DNA of 64,000 bases from Yersinia enterocolitica (GCA_002082245.2 NBTC02000002.1:868001-932000), one strand, 5' to 3'. Counted from the first letter of the stretch, positions 1 through 9,111 are shown. The notes: generated by a model not told the origin, from the letters alone. Translations and numbers: made by a program.

Positions 1-182
1 TAACCACGAAAGATGGCGCAGTTATGGCGATAAGCTATGGCAACTCTGAAGATGATTCTCAAGGGCACACGGGTACCCAATTGCGCATAGCAGCTTACGG
101 ACCACATGCGGCAAATGTGGTTGGTCTAACAGACCAAACCGACCTGTTCTTTACCATGCGTGATGCTATGGCGATTAAATAA
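1..182 (+). CDS. phoA: Alkaline phosphatase PhoA, 3' end only
   Basis: The window opens inside this gene; about 60 C-terminal residues are present in the frame starting at base 3, ending in TAA at 180-182. The tail contains [19 protein letters not shown], followed by LTDQTDLF, the very conserved C-terminal block of periplasmic alkaline phosphatases; its histidine (in YGPHAAN) corresponds to a known zinc ligand. The enzyme hydrolyses phosphate monoesters in the periplasm and is normally PhoB-regulated, but its promoter is outside the window. A hairpin follows at 219-246. Confidence 0.93.
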   Translation, partial: TTKDGAVMAISYGNSEDDSQGHTGTQLRIAAYGPHAANVVGLTDQTDLFFTMRDAMAIK

Positions 183-218
183 GTCACGATACACCTGTTA
201 CAGCACAATTCGCTGAAT

Positions 219-246
219 AATCCCGGTGCAATAATGGCCGGGATTT
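219..246 (+). terminator. Rho-independent terminator after phoA
   Basis: Arms AATCCCGG (219-226) and CCGGGATT (237-244) form a perfect 8-bp stem followed by a short T run. It lies 37 bases after the phoA stop and separates it from the deo operon. Confidence 0.8.
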
Positions 247-317
247 TTAGTTTCTGTTAGCTACGATTATATCCATCCTCTAAATATCACTGATTTACAT
301 TATCATTTCTTACCAAT

Positions 318-333
318 TGTTATAATAATAACA
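318..333. promoter_or_regulatory. Upstream operator candidate of deoKPX
   Basis: TGTTAT-AATA-ATAACA is an inverted repeat with 6-bp arms and a 4-bp spacer. The same arms and spacing occur at 425-440, 107 bp downstream. Two identical half-site pairs bracketing a CRP site are what a looping repressor such as DeoQ (DeoR family) would use; the protein is inferred. Confidence 0.6.
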
Positions 334-384
334 TTTTAATTCATGCCAAACTCCTGTCTTTCGCGTGCTGTGTACTTAAATTGC

Positions 385-400
385 TGCGATCTTTGTCACA
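385..400 (+). promoter_or_regulatory. CRP site upstream of deoK
   Basis: TGCGA-N6-TCACA matches the CRP consensus TGTGA-N6-TCACA at 9 of 10 key positions. It lies between the two operator-like palindromes, consistent with catabolite control of sugar use. Confidence 0.65.
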
Positions 401-424
401 CACATAACATTTGTCAGCTGATAA

Positions 425-440
425 TGTTATTGCAATAACA
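425..440. promoter_or_regulatory. Proximal operator candidate of deoKPX
   Basis: The core TGTTAT-TGCA-ATAACA sits inside a perfect 20-bp palindrome at 423-442 that ends 32 bases before the deoK start codon, a position suited to repression. A further ATAACATT half site is at 404-411. Confidence 0.7.
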
Positions 441-474
441 TTGCGTGGTAAAAATTAGAATAAAGGGGTTAACA

Positions 475-1404
475 ATGGATATTGCAGTAATTGGTTCCAA
501 CATGGTTGATCTGATCACTTATATTGATGAAATGCCGCAAGTCGGGGAAACATTGGAGGCACCGAATTTTGAAATTGGGTGCGGCGGTAAAGGGGCCAAT
601 CAGGCGGTTGCCGCTGCCAAGTTAGGTGCCAATGTGATGATGATCACTCGGGTTGGTGATGATCTATTTGCGGAAAATACCATAAGGAATCTACAAAAAG
701 CTGGGGTTGATACCCAGTATGTAAAAGCAGTTACAGGGGCCTCGAGTGGTGTGGCTCCGATTTTCGTCGATAAATCATCACAAAATCGAATTTTGATTAT
801 CAAAGGCGCTAACAATCATTTGTTACCCGCGGATGTCGATGCTGCTGCTGATGCGCTCAAAGCTTGCCAATTGATTATTCTACAACTCGAAATTCCGCTG
901 GAAACGGTCTACGCCGCTATCGACTTTGCCCGCCAGCACCAGATTAAAGTCATTCTTAATCCAGCCCCCGCATCTAAAGCATTGGATATCGGCTATGCAT
1001 GTCAGTGCGAGTTCTTTATGCCAAATGAAACTGAGCTCGCGATTCTGACCGGAATGCCAGTTGATAGTCTGGATAACATTTACCGTGCAGGGCGCAGCTT
1101 ATTGGATAAAGGGTTACATAACCTGATCATTACTTTGGGGCATCGCGGATCATTATGGATGCACGGTGAACACATTAACCATGTGCCACCGGTTAGTGTC
1201 CACGCCATCGACACCAGCGGCGCAGGTGATGCTTTCATTGGTTGTTTTGCTCATGAATATGTCCAGCACGGCAATATATTAAAAGCGATGGAAATGGCTT
1301 CTGCTTTTGCAGCCTACAGTGTCACAGGAAAGGGAACCCAACGTTCTTATCCTGATGCGTCGCAATTTATTGATTTTTTAAAGACCCTACACCAAGGAAA
1401 ATAA
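475..1404 (+). CDS. deoK: Deoxyribokinase DeoK (PfkB family)
   Basis: A 309-residue PfkB/ribokinase-family sugar kinase. Near the N terminus it has MDIAVIGSNMVDL and the glycine-rich GCGGKGANQAVAAAKLGA substrate/cap motif; near the C terminus it has DTSGAGDAFIG, the anion-hole motif with the catalytic aspartate. The sequence resembles Salmonella DeoK, which phosphorylates 2-deoxy-D-ribose, more than RbsK (for example SSGVAPIFV and GTQRSYP). I start it at the ATG at 475, preceded by AAAGGGG, rather than at an in-frame GTG 30 bases upstream that has no ribosome site. It is followed after one base by the permease gene, so the two are co-transcribed. Ribose cannot be excluded as substrate from sequence alone. 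Confidence 0.88.
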   Translation: MDIAVIGSNMVDLITYIDEMPQVGETLEAPNFEIGCGGKGANQAVAAAKLGANVMMITRVGDDLFAENTIRNLQKAGVDTQYVKAVTGASSGVAPIFVDKSSQNRILIIKGANNHLLPADVDAAADALKACQLIILQLEIPLETVYAAIDFARQHQIKVILNPAPASKALDIGYACQCEFFMPNETELAILTGMPVDSLDNIYRAGRSLLDKGLHNLIITLGHRGSLWMHGEHINHVPPVSVHAIDTSGAGDAFIGCFAHEYVQHGNILKAMEMASAFAAYSVTGKGTQRSYPDASQFIDFLKTLHQGK

Positions 1405-1405
1405 A

Positions 1406-2737
1406 ATGCGCCTTAATACCGTTCAACTGCCAGATGGCTATTTAAATAAAACACCGTTATTCCAATTTATTTTGCTTTCCTGCTTATTCCCGCTCTGGGG
1501 ATGTGCAGCCAGTCTGAATGATATTTTAATTACTCAATTTAAAAGCGTATTTGCACTCAGTGATTTTGCCAGTGCACTGGTACAAAGTGCCTTTTATGGC
1601 GGTTATTTTCTGATTGCTATTCCTGCCTCTTTGGTCATCAAAAAAAGCAGCTACAAAGTTGCTATATTAACTGGGTTAACACTTTATATTATCGGATGTA
1701 TGTTGTTTTATCCTGCTTCCCATATGGCAACATATACTATGTTTCTGGCCGCTATTTTTGCCATCGCTATTGGTTTAAGTTTCCTTGAAACTGCTGCTAA
1801 TACCTACAGCTCCATGATTGGTCATAAAGACTATGCCACTTTACGGCTTAATATCAGCCAAACTTTCTACCCGATCGGTGCATTGATGGGGATAGTACTC
1901 GGTAAATACTTGGTATTTCAGGAAGGTGATAGTTTACACAACCAAATGGCCGCGATGACGCCAGAACAGATTCATGCTTTTCGTCTTACGATGTTAGAAC
2001 ATACATTGGAGCCTTATAAATATCTGATTTTCGTTCTACTGCTGGTTATGCTGTTATTTGTTATTACTCGTTATCCTCATTGCAAACCACAAGGTGATAG
2101 CGGTAAAAAAGTGGTTTCACCGTCATTAAAAGAAACCTTGAAATATTTAGCTGGGAACAGTCGTTTTAAAAAAGGCATTGCGGCGCAGTTCCTCTATGTG
2201 GGTATGCAAGTCGCAGTATGGTCCTTTACGATTCGCCTGGCCTTAAACCTGGGCGCATCTAATGAACGAGATGCCTCGAACTTTATGATTTACAGTTTTA
2301 TTTGCTTCTTCATTGGTAAGTTTGTGGCCAACTTCCTGATGACACGATTTAAAGCCGAAAAAGTGTTAATTGCCTATTCTATTTTAGGTGCATTAACGTT
2401 GCTTTATGTCGTAACCGTACCCAACTTTACGGCGGTATATGCAGCCGTATTTGTTAGCGTCTTGTTTGGGCCCTGCTGGGCGACTATCTATGCAGGCACC
2501 CTGGATACAGTTGACAACAAATATACCGAAGTGGCCGGGGCCATTATTGTGATGTCGATAGTGGGGGCTGCAGTGGTACCAGCATTACAAGGGTTTGTCT
2601 CTGACCATCTTGGTTCAATGCAACATGCATTTTTTGTCTCATTATTGTGTTTCGCCTATGTTGGTTTCTATTTTTGGGGTGAACTGCGCAATAAACAACG
2701 GACAAGTGCGGCAACATTGGCAAATAATGAGTCTTAA
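1406..2737 (+). CDS. deoP: Deoxyribose permease DeoP (FucP-type MFS)
   Basis: A 443-residue, 12-helix major facilitator protein of the fucose/proton symporter (FucP) family. Family landmarks visible are SLNDILITQF near residue 35, QSAFYGGYF near 62 and LETAANTYSSM near 135. It starts one base after deoK with AAGGAAA upstream, so the two genes are tightly coupled. In Salmonella the DeoP permease is FucP-like and sits next to DeoK, and that gene order decides the call. It probably imports 2-deoxyribose across the inner membrane. Confidence 0.85.
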   Translation: MRLNTVQLPDGYLNKTPLFQFILLSCLFPLWGCAASLNDILITQFKSVFALSDFASALVQSAFYGGYFLIAIPASLVIKKSSYKVAILTGLTLYIIGCMLFYPASHMATYTMFLAAIFAIAIGLSFLETAANTYSSMIGHKDYATLRLNISQTFYPIGALMGIVLGKYLVFQEGDSLHNQMAAMTPEQIHAFRLTMLEHTLEPYKYLIFVLLLVMLLFVITRYPHCKPQGDSGKKVVSPSLKETLKYLAGNSRFKKGIAAQFLYVGMQVAVWSFTIRLALNLGASNERDASNFMIYSFICFFIGKFVANFLMTRFKAEKVLIAYSILGALTLLYVVTVPNFTAVYAAVFVSVLFGPCWATIYAGTLDTVDNKYTEVAGAIIVMSIVGAAVVPALQGFVSDHLGSMQHAFFVSLLCFAYVGFYFWGELRNKQRTSAATLANNES

Positions 2738-2758
2738 TTGAACCGGGAGTAACAATAA

Positions 2759-3772
2759 ATGACCGCCAAAATAACGCTAATCCGTGAACAGTTCAGTCTT
2801 CAGGAGCAAGAGATCTATAGCAGTAGTGATTTTACTGTTATCAGTTTTAAATATGCCTCAGGTATTGAAGCTCTGAAAATTGTTAATTCTCGTGGGTACC
2901 TGACCGTTTTACCTTATTACGGCCAAATGATTTGGGATGCGGAATTTGATGGGCATAACCTGAAAATGGAAAATATGTTCTCTCAACCTAAGCGTGGAGA
3001 GAACATTGTTGATACCTACGGTTGTTTTGCTTTCCATTCGGGTTTGCGCCGTAATGGTTGTCCATCGCCTGAGGACGACCATGTATTACACGGCGAGATG
3101 CCTTGTGCTGAAATGGACTACGCTTGGCTCCTTATTGACGGCGACACACTTGCCGTCACGGGCAGTGTGGAATATGTGAAAGGGTTCGGTGATCATTATT
3201 GCGCGCAACCGCTGGTTAGGCTCAGGGCCGGTAGTGCGCAGTTCGATATTGAGATGAAGGTGACTAACTTATCCAGTATGCCGATGCCTCTGCAATATAT
3301 GTGTCATATGAATTACACCTATATTCCTGGGGCCACTTTCCGTCAAAACTTACCCGGTTCAGCACTGAAATTGCGTGAGACAGTACCGGCACATGTACAC
3401 CCAACCCCGCAATGGTTGCACTACACCCAACAATTACGGGAAAGAACTCAGGGATTAACCGATTTAAATGAATCGGAGTTTTACGATCCAGAAATTGTAT
3501 TTTTTGCCGATAATCTTGCACAATATGTTGATAATGCAGAATTCTTTATGTTGTCCCCGCAAGGGCATCGTTTTGTGACTCGTTTTTCCACCGCGCAGTT
3601 TAATTATGCTACTCGTTGGATTTTACATAATGGCGATCAAAAAGTGGCTGCATTTATTTTACCTGCAACCTGTCGCCCGGAAGGGTATATGGCGGCGAAA
3701 GAAAAGGGGACGTTAATAATGTTATCGCCAGGAGAGAGCCGCCATTTCAGCGTGACCACCGGAGTGGTTTAA
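2759..3772 (+). CDS. deoX: DeoX-type aldose-epimerase-fold protein (DUF4432)
   Basis: A 337-residue cytoplasmic protein of the DUF4432/galactose-mutarotase-like beta-sandwich superfamily. Visible features are GQMIWDAEFDGHNL, CFAFHSGLRRNGCPSPEDDH and HGEMPCAEMDYAWL, histidine-rich blocks typical of these sugar-binding folds. It is the third gene of the operon, 21 bases after deoP with GGGAG upstream. In Salmonella a protein of this kind (DeoX) is the last gene of the deoxyribose operon; its biochemical role is not settled, and sugar anomer interconversion is a guess from the fold. Confidence 0.78.
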   Translation: MTAKITLIREQFSLQEQEIYSSSDFTVISFKYASGIEALKIVNSRGYLTVLPYYGQMIWDAEFDGHNLKMENMFSQPKRGENIVDTYGCFAFHSGLRRNGCPSPEDDHVLHGEMPCAEMDYAWLLIDGDTLAVTGSVEYVKGFGDHYCAQPLVRLRAGSAQFDIEMKVTNLSSMPMPLQYMCHMNYTYIPGATFRQNLPGSALKLRETVPAHVHPTPQWLHYTQQLRERTQGLTDLNESEFYDPEIVFFADNLAQYVDNAEFFMLSPQGHRFVTRFSTAQFNYATRWILHNGDQKVAAFILPATCRPEGYMAAKEKGTLIMLSPGESRHFSVTTGVV

Positions 3773-3806
3773 TGTTGTATGCTGGCAGAGAATAGCTATG
3801 TTATTA

Positions 3807-3824
3807 GCGGGCAAGGACGCCCGC
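3807..3824. terminator. GC-rich hairpin between convergent genes
   Basis: GCGGGC-AAGGAC-GCCCGC forms a 6-bp GC stem between deoX and the convergent oxygenase gene. There is no T run, so terminator function is uncertain. Confidence 0.35.
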
Positions 3825-3857
3825 AGAGCCGTTAAGTAAATGCCAAACCACTGAAAA

Positions 3858-4637
3858 CTAAATACGACCGTAAAAAGTCATTCTGGCTGTCTCGGATAGC
3901 GCAATATCGGGTTGAGCATTATAGGCTAACACTACCAGCATTCGTGTGATATTCCCTTGGGTCGGCGTGACCCGGTGAATCGCATTTCTTCCACGAAATA
4001 GCACTAAGTCCCCCGGTTCAATTTGCAATGTTTTAGGTGTGACCTGTTGGTTTAACAGTTGTTCCACTCCTGAGTAATTCATCTCTCCTTTATCGGCATC
4101 GCGCATCTCTTCAATATATTCAAAGACGCCACCCGCTTGCGGTTTTTGTACTAATAAGGTGATGGCGAATGATGAATTGTCAAAATGCCAACCTAACTCT
4201 TGGCCTTGACTGGCGTAGTGCAAGTTAATTGAAGAAAGTGAATCGGCGTAAGGGTAGAGTTGTTTTTCATCTAATACGGCACACAAGAAGTCTTGGAAAT
4301 CTTGCGCATTGTACAGCGTTCGTAATGCGGAATCGGTAGGGATTTCTTCGTCAGTAATACAGCCTTTTGATGAAGTAACCAACCGATTACGGGGATGACC
4401 AGCAGGGAAGGCGGGATCGGTTTTGGTCAGATAAACATTATGCTGATTAGCGGCATAGTAAGCTCGATGCTTATGACTGACGCCTTCTTGTTTAATACTA
4501 CTCAGTGCGCGGGGCTGCAAGAAGCCTGATAGTACCAAGGCGCCGTATGTTTCTAACGTGTTCTTGCACTGTGTGATGAACATGACATCGTTGATTGGGT
4601 TGGCTTCCATATTAATAATTTCGCTGAGCTGCTGCAT
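3858..4637 (-). CDS. 2-oxoglutarate/Fe(II) oxygenase, HalD/BesD-like
   Basis: A 259-residue non-heme iron oxygenase. The facial triad is visible: His and Asp in GWHFDNSSF (near residues 152-154) and the distal His in NAIHRVTP (near 220), followed by the 2-oxoglutarate-binding Arg in NITRML. The overall form resembles the HalD/BesD free-amino-acid halogenase/hydroxylase group, but those halogenases have Gly in place of the Asp, so this protein should be a hydroxylase. The substrate is unknown, possibly an amino acid. It is divergent from a LysR regulator starting 148 bases away, probably its controller. Confidence 0.75.
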   Translation of the reverse strand: MQQLSEIINMEANPINDVMFITQCKNTLETYGALVLSGFLQPRALSSIKQEGVSHKHRAYYAANQHNVYLTKTDPAFPAGHPRNRLVTSSKGCITDEEIPTDSALRTLYNAQDFQDFLCAVLDEKQLYPYADSLSSINLHYASQGQELGWHFDNSSFAITLLVQKPQAGGVFEYIEEMRDADKGEMNYSGVEQLLNQQVTPKTLQIEPGDLVLFRGRNAIHRVTPTQGNITRMLVVLAYNAQPDIALSETARMTFYGRI

Positions 4638-4785
4638 ATATCCTCCCAGTAATGCTAAATGTTGCTTGGTTTCTGTTCCTAACTGTATAGGATTAGTTGT
4701 AACTGGAATAACAATAAAACGTTACTGTTAGGTTAAGTTTGGCTATCGGTATCAATATAATGCGTTATGGATAAGGGGGGCTGTT

Positions 4786-5688
4786 ATGAATAGTTTGAAG
4801 GCTGTTCGTTTGCCAAAGTTAACCGCCATTTTAGCATTCGAGACAGCCGCTAATACCGGCAGTCTGGCCAGTGCGGCGGCCCGGTTATCATTAACGCCAG
4901 CGGCGGTTAGCCAGCAAATACGTCAGTTAGAGCAACATCTGGGGATTCAATTATTTGCCCGTTCGAAATCAGGCGTTGAACTGACCTCGCAGGGCAGTGC
5001 CTATTTAGCTTATGTACAGCAGGCATTTGAAACATTACGGATGGCCCAACAGAGTATGGCGCGGGATAAAGGCAATATATCATTAAATATCTCAGCACTG
5101 CCCGCCCTAGCGAGTCGATGGCTTAATCCGCGTCTCAAACAGTGGTTAGCCCAATATCCCGATGTGGATATTCGGATTCATGCTACTCACGGGGTGGTTG
5201 ATTTCAACCGTACTGCGGCAGATTTTTACCTGGCTTTTGGTGATGAACATTATCCCCAACAAGAGAAAGAAATGCTATTTCAGGATTGGGTTTTTCCGGT
5301 TGCAAGCCCACTGCTATTAACTACCCCTTGGCTTGATGGCAAACACAACATTATCTACCCGATGATACATGTTGATTGGGGCAAAGAAGGGCAGTTCTTA
5401 CCTGATTGGCATGAATGGCTGCTGTCAGCAAAACTAGATGAGTGTGTTCCCAACCGAGGGCCAATCTACAACTTAACCTCCATGGCAATTGATTCGGCCG
5501 TGGCGGGGAACGGTATTTTACTGGGCCAACAACATTTGATTAAAAAAGAATTAGATGAAGGGTGTTTAATTCAGTTGTCTGAACATAAATTACCCGTTAC
5601 AAAACCTTATTATCTAATTTACCCCAAGCGAACCCTGGACAAACCAAGAGCGGTGGAGTTTATCCAATGGTTGCATAGTCTTTGCTAG
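4786..5688 (+). CDS. LysR-family regulator (GcvA-like)
   Basis: A 300-residue LysR regulator. The N-terminal winged helix is clear: LASAAARLSLTPAAVSQQIRQ at about residues 26-46, then LGIQLFARSKSGVELTSQG. The rest is a periplasmic-binding-protein-like effector domain. The phrasing resembles the GcvA/amino-acid-responsive branch. It is divergently placed relative to the 2-oxoglutarate oxygenase gene, the classic LysR arrangement, and probably regulates it from the 148-base intergenic region. A strong terminator follows at 5787. Confidence 0.85.
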   Translation: MNSLKAVRLPKLTAILAFETAANTGSLASAAARLSLTPAAVSQQIRQLEQHLGIQLFARSKSGVELTSQGSAYLAYVQQAFETLRMAQQSMARDKGNISLNISALPALASRWLNPRLKQWLAQYPDVDIRIHATHGVVDFNRTAADFYLAFGDEHYPQQEKEMLFQDWVFPVASPLLLTTPWLDGKHNIIYPMIHVDWGKEGQFLPDWHEWLLSAKLDECVPNRGPIYNLTSMAIDSAVAGNGILLGQQHLIKKELDEGCLIQLSEHKLPVTKPYYLIYPKRTLDKPRAVEFIQWLHSLC

Positions 5689-5786
5689 CTGAATGCATAA
5701 TCAACTGGCATAATTGATTTATTGTGCATTCTGGCCTGTTGTTATGGTGGGCAGATGCATTAAATTAAAACACTGACTTATTATTT

Positions 5787-5826
5787 AACCTGTAAATTGC
5801 ACTTAAGTTAAATTTACAGGTTTTCT
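5787..5826 (+). terminator. Strong Rho-independent terminator
   Basis: AACCTGTAAATT (5787-5798) and AATTTACAGGTT (5811-5822) form a perfect 12-bp stem with a 12-base loop and a T-rich tail. A second small hairpin (ACGGC-TTTTT-GCCGT) follows directly. It ends the LysR transcript. Confidence 0.85.
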
Positions 5827-5948
5827 CTACGGCTTTTTGCCGTGGTTTATTTGTGTAAAAACCGTGTGTGAAAAGAGTTATTTATTAAAAATCGCCATTA
5901 AAGGCAGAATAAAAATTACTATTTTAAGATAGGGGCATATAAACCATC

Positions 5949-8324
5949 GTGGCGAAGAGAAAATCTACCGGTACCGGCTGGGTTATCCTACTAATAGTCG
6001 TTTTAGGGCTGATTACAGGTATCCCAAGAGAAGTGTGGATTGCACTGAGTGCGGCTATCTTATGCATGTATTTTGTCTGGCAAAATCTTAAAGGGACTAA
6101 GCGGTCTGTCGCCTCATCTATTAGCGCGGACATGCAGAAAACTGCAGCGATACCTGATCTTGGCGATTATCCTATTACCCCTTCACAGCTTGAACCCGAA
6201 AATAGCATTGAAGGTAGCAGCGCAAATCAGACCCCATCAGTTGATGAAATCAAGAAACCCGCGACTAAAAAACCCGAGACCTCGCGAGGATCTTTAGCCC
6301 GCGCTTCCTGGTTACGTCCTGGAGAGTTGGCGGTTGTGGCTGGAATAAATTTACCCGATGGCATGATTTACATTGGTAATAAATACAAAAGTAATCGCAC
6401 TGGTGCGGAACCTGCATTTATTAACCCATCGATGGATGTGGCAGAACAAGAAATAGATATCTCCTTGCCGCGGATTGATAATGCGCCTGATTACTCGACA
6501 TGTTCGCCGCAAGCGAGAAGAGCTTATTTACAATGGCTTGCAGATGGGCGTAAATCACCTACTGCGCATATTGGTTACGTCTTCCTATTCTTCTATGGTT
6601 TGGAACATCGGATTTTAATCGATGCTGCGATTGATCCGGTAGCGAAAAAAGAACTTCCTGTTCTTGAAGAAGAAATTAATCGCCTGCTAAATATTTATGG
6701 GAAAAATAACGCATTTAATCATTATGCGCAGAACTTGTTGGTTTATATATCTCGAGTGAATATAGAAGAGAAACTCTATCTATCTCCACCCCCATTAACC
6801 CGCGAGGCATCAACAGAACTTCCGTTGGCGCTACTGGTTGGTTTAGGGCAGTTGGCTGTCGACCAGCAACCTTTGCCTGCCACCTGGGCGCTCGCCTGGG
6901 GCGAGGCTGATCCGGCGATAAATCAGAATATCTCAATGGCACATTGTGCTGATATTTTCTCCTCACTTTTTCAGCAGCGTTATCGTGAGCAGTATGGAGA
7001 CGGATTTTTATTACCCATAAATAAAACCAAGTTACTGATATTTTATCGCCCTGCATCTGCGGGATTAATGGGGCAAGAGTTCTTTCAGCAGATGGGGGAA
7101 CTGCCGAATGTGGCTGTGTGTAAAGCGCATAGGGATAAACTGAGGCCAATATTTGAATCTTGCCAGCATGACCTGGATATCTATAACCGTTTTGCCAGTG
7201 TTAATCCAAAGAAAAAAATGTCACTGGAAGGGCAACTATTATTACCGATGCCGTTGTGGTCAGCAGCATTAAAAACAGAGTTAGAAAGTATCAAAGCGAG
7301 AGTGGGTTATGGCTTGTTGATGGTAACGCTGGATGAGCTTTTTCTTCGGCTCAGTACGGCGTGCGACACCAAGCCATTAGAGCGTTTATCCCGCAGTCAG
7401 GTTATGGCATTAACCTTTGCATTAGCATCACTGCAAGTGGGTATTGAACCTGATGTCAGAGCAGATAACCGCACACCTGTTTTGCAAGATACTGTGGCAC
7501 TGTTCCCTATTGAGTCAATGGTGGCTGAATCTGCCACCTTTGCCGCATACCGCGTGACCATGCTTGCGGTGGAGTTGGCTTGCGCAGCGGTGATGATCGA
7601 TGGGCGTATCGGTGAGCCAGAATCTATGATATTGACCCGACATATTGATGCCTGGGGTTATCTTAGCCCCGGTCAGCGTATGCGGTTGAAAGCTTATCTC
7701 CAACCCGGTATCAGGAAAAATAATACCCTGCTGGCCCTGAAAAATAATCTTGAGCCGCTCTCACTGGAGAACCGTCGGGCCATTGCTCGCTTTTTGGCAC
7801 ATTTGATTCAGGTAGAGGGAACCATTACGCCACCAGAAGTGAAATTTCTTGAGCGGGTATATAAGCGTTTTGCCTTAGACAGCAAATTGGTTTATAGCGA
7901 TCTTGATAGCCGTGCAACCCCGATGACACTGAGTCTGCCGTCTCAAGCCGCTGAAGTTATTAATGATACAGACCGTATTAATCTGTTAAAAAATGAAAGC
8001 CAGGAATTAGTGGTGTTGCTGGAGAGTCTGTTTGTTACTGAAAATACTGAGGTATCGACTCAGGAAGATATTAATCCACAATCAATAGCAGCAATTAGTG
8101 CTAATTTGCCCGATAGCATCGTGACTTTCTTGAAATTATTGATTTCCCGCGACTCTTGGGAAAGAGAAAAATTAGCAGATATCGCGTTAGATATGGAAAT
8201 CAAAATTGACGACGCGCTGATTGAAATCAACCGCAAAGTATTATCGGCGTTTGATGCACCCTTGGTAACCGGTGAAGAAGTTATCGCAATAAACCGTGAT
8301 ATATCGGCAGCACTATTAATATGA
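5949..8324 (+). CDS. TerB N/TerB/TerB C multidomain membrane protein
   Basis: A 791-residue protein starting with GTG. Residues about 10-45 hold two hydrophobic segments (GWVILLIVVLGLITG and VWIALSAAILCMYFVW), then a charged linker with KKPATKKPETS. A TerB-N-like region begins near residue 118 (SWLRPGELAVVAG). A tellurite-resistance TerB-like helical domain spans roughly 530-630, with the paired acidic motifs AAVMIDGRIGEPE and LIQVEGTITPPEVKFL, a likely metal-binding signature. A TerB-C-like tail runs from about 705. Family members often sit in stress- or phage-response neighbourhoods, but no ter genes are nearby. The ribosome site (AGGGG) lies rather far from the GTG, so the start is slightly uncertain. 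The function is unknown. Confidence 0.75.
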   Translation: MAKRKSTGTGWVILLIVVLGLITGIPREVWIALSAAILCMYFVWQNLKGTKRSVASSISADMQKTAAIPDLGDYPITPSQLEPENSIEGSSANQTPSVDEIKKPATKKPETSRGSLARASWLRPGELAVVAGINLPDGMIYIGNKYKSNRTGAEPAFINPSMDVAEQEIDISLPRIDNAPDYSTCSPQARRAYLQWLADGRKSPTAHIGYVFLFFYGLEHRILIDAAIDPVAKKELPVLEEEINRLLNIYGKNNAFNHYAQNLLVYISRVNIEEKLYLSPPPLTREASTELPLALLVGLGQLAVDQQPLPATWALAWGEADPAINQNISMAHCADIFSSLFQQRYREQYGDGFLLPINKTKLLIFYRPASAGLMGQEFFQQMGELPNVAVCKAHRDKLRPIFESCQHDLDIYNRFASVNPKKKMSLEGQLLLPMPLWSAALKTELESIKARVGYGLLMVTLDELFLRLSTACDTKPLERLSRSQVMALTFALASLQVGIEPDVRADNRTPVLQDTVALFPIESMVAESATFAAYRVTMLAVELACAAVMIDGRIGEPESMILTRHIDAWGYLSPGQRMRLKAYLQPGIRKNNTLLALKNNLEPLSLENRRAIARFLAHLIQVEGTITPPEVKFLERVYKRFALDSKLVYSDLDSRATPMTLSLPSQAAEVINDTDRINLLKNESQELVVLLESLFVTENTEVSTQEDINPQSIAAISANLPDSIVTFLKLLISRDSWEREKLADIALDMEIKIDDALIEINRKVLSAFDAPLVTGEEVIAINRDISAALLI

Positions 8325-8412
8325 TTAGCCAGGTATCGCCGCGGTGTAACTTGAGCTGAATGCTAATAATCGCTACCATAGCGCGCCTAATAATGTCAGA
8401 GAGATAGTCGTG

Positions 8413-9087
8413 ATGAAATACCAATGGATACTGTTCGATGCGGATGAGACACTATTTCACTTTGATGCATATCAAGGGTTAAAGCTGATGTTTTCTCGCT
8501 TTAATGTGGATTTTTCCGTGCAGGATTTCGATTATTATCAATTGGTTAATAAACCGCTGTGGGTTGATTATCAAGATGGGAAAATATCCGCCAGCGAATT
8601 ACAAAACACCCGTTTTGAGATGTGGGCAGAGAAACTGGGGGTGGCAGCTACCCGGTTGAACAGTGAGTTTTTAGTCGCCATGGCGGATATCTGTTCACTC
8701 CTACCGGGGGCCCGTGAGTTGGTTGATGCCTTGAGTGGTAAAGTGAATATGGGCATTATTACCAATGGTTTTACCGAGCTACAAACGATACGTTTGGAAC
8801 GTACTGGTCTGAAAAATGTCTTTTCTCCGCTGATCATTTCTGAACAAGTCGGGGTGGCCAAACCGGATGTGGCTATATTTGAGCATGCTTTCAATTTAAT
8901 GAATAATCCGGCCAAAGAGCATATTCTAATGGTGGGCGATAATCTGCATTCTGATATTCAGGGTGGTATTAATGCAGGGATAGATACTTGCTGGCTTAAT
9001 ATGCACGGCAGTGTACCGGATGATAATATTGCGCCTCGTTACCAAGTCAGTTCGCTGGCAGAGTTACAGAAATTACTCTTGGCCTAA
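8413..9087 (+). CDS. yjjG: Pyrimidine 5'-nucleotidase / dUMP phosphatase YjjG
   Basis: A 224-residue HAD-superfamily phosphatase. Motif I is FDADETLF (nucleophile Asp near residue 9), motif II is IITNGF, the motif III lysine is in VGVAKPD and motif IV is MVGDNLHSDIQGG. It is very close to E. coli YjjG (for example NKPLWVDYQDG and RLERTGLKN), which dephosphorylates dUMP and other nucleotides, including damaged or mutagenic ones. I start it at the ATG at 8413, matching E. coli, although a GTG lies directly in front. It is a single-gene unit. Confidence 0.93.
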   Translation: MKYQWILFDADETLFHFDAYQGLKLMFSRFNVDFSVQDFDYYQLVNKPLWVDYQDGKISASELQNTRFEMWAEKLGVAATRLNSEFLVAMADICSLLPGARELVDALSGKVNMGIITNGFTELQTIRLERTGLKNVFSPLIISEQVGVAKPDVAIFEHAFNLMNNPAKEHILMVGDNLHSDIQGGINAGIDTCWLNMHGSVPDDNIAPRYQVSSLAELQKLLLA

Positions 9088-9111
9088 TTAACCTCCTATC
9101 TAATTTTAAAA

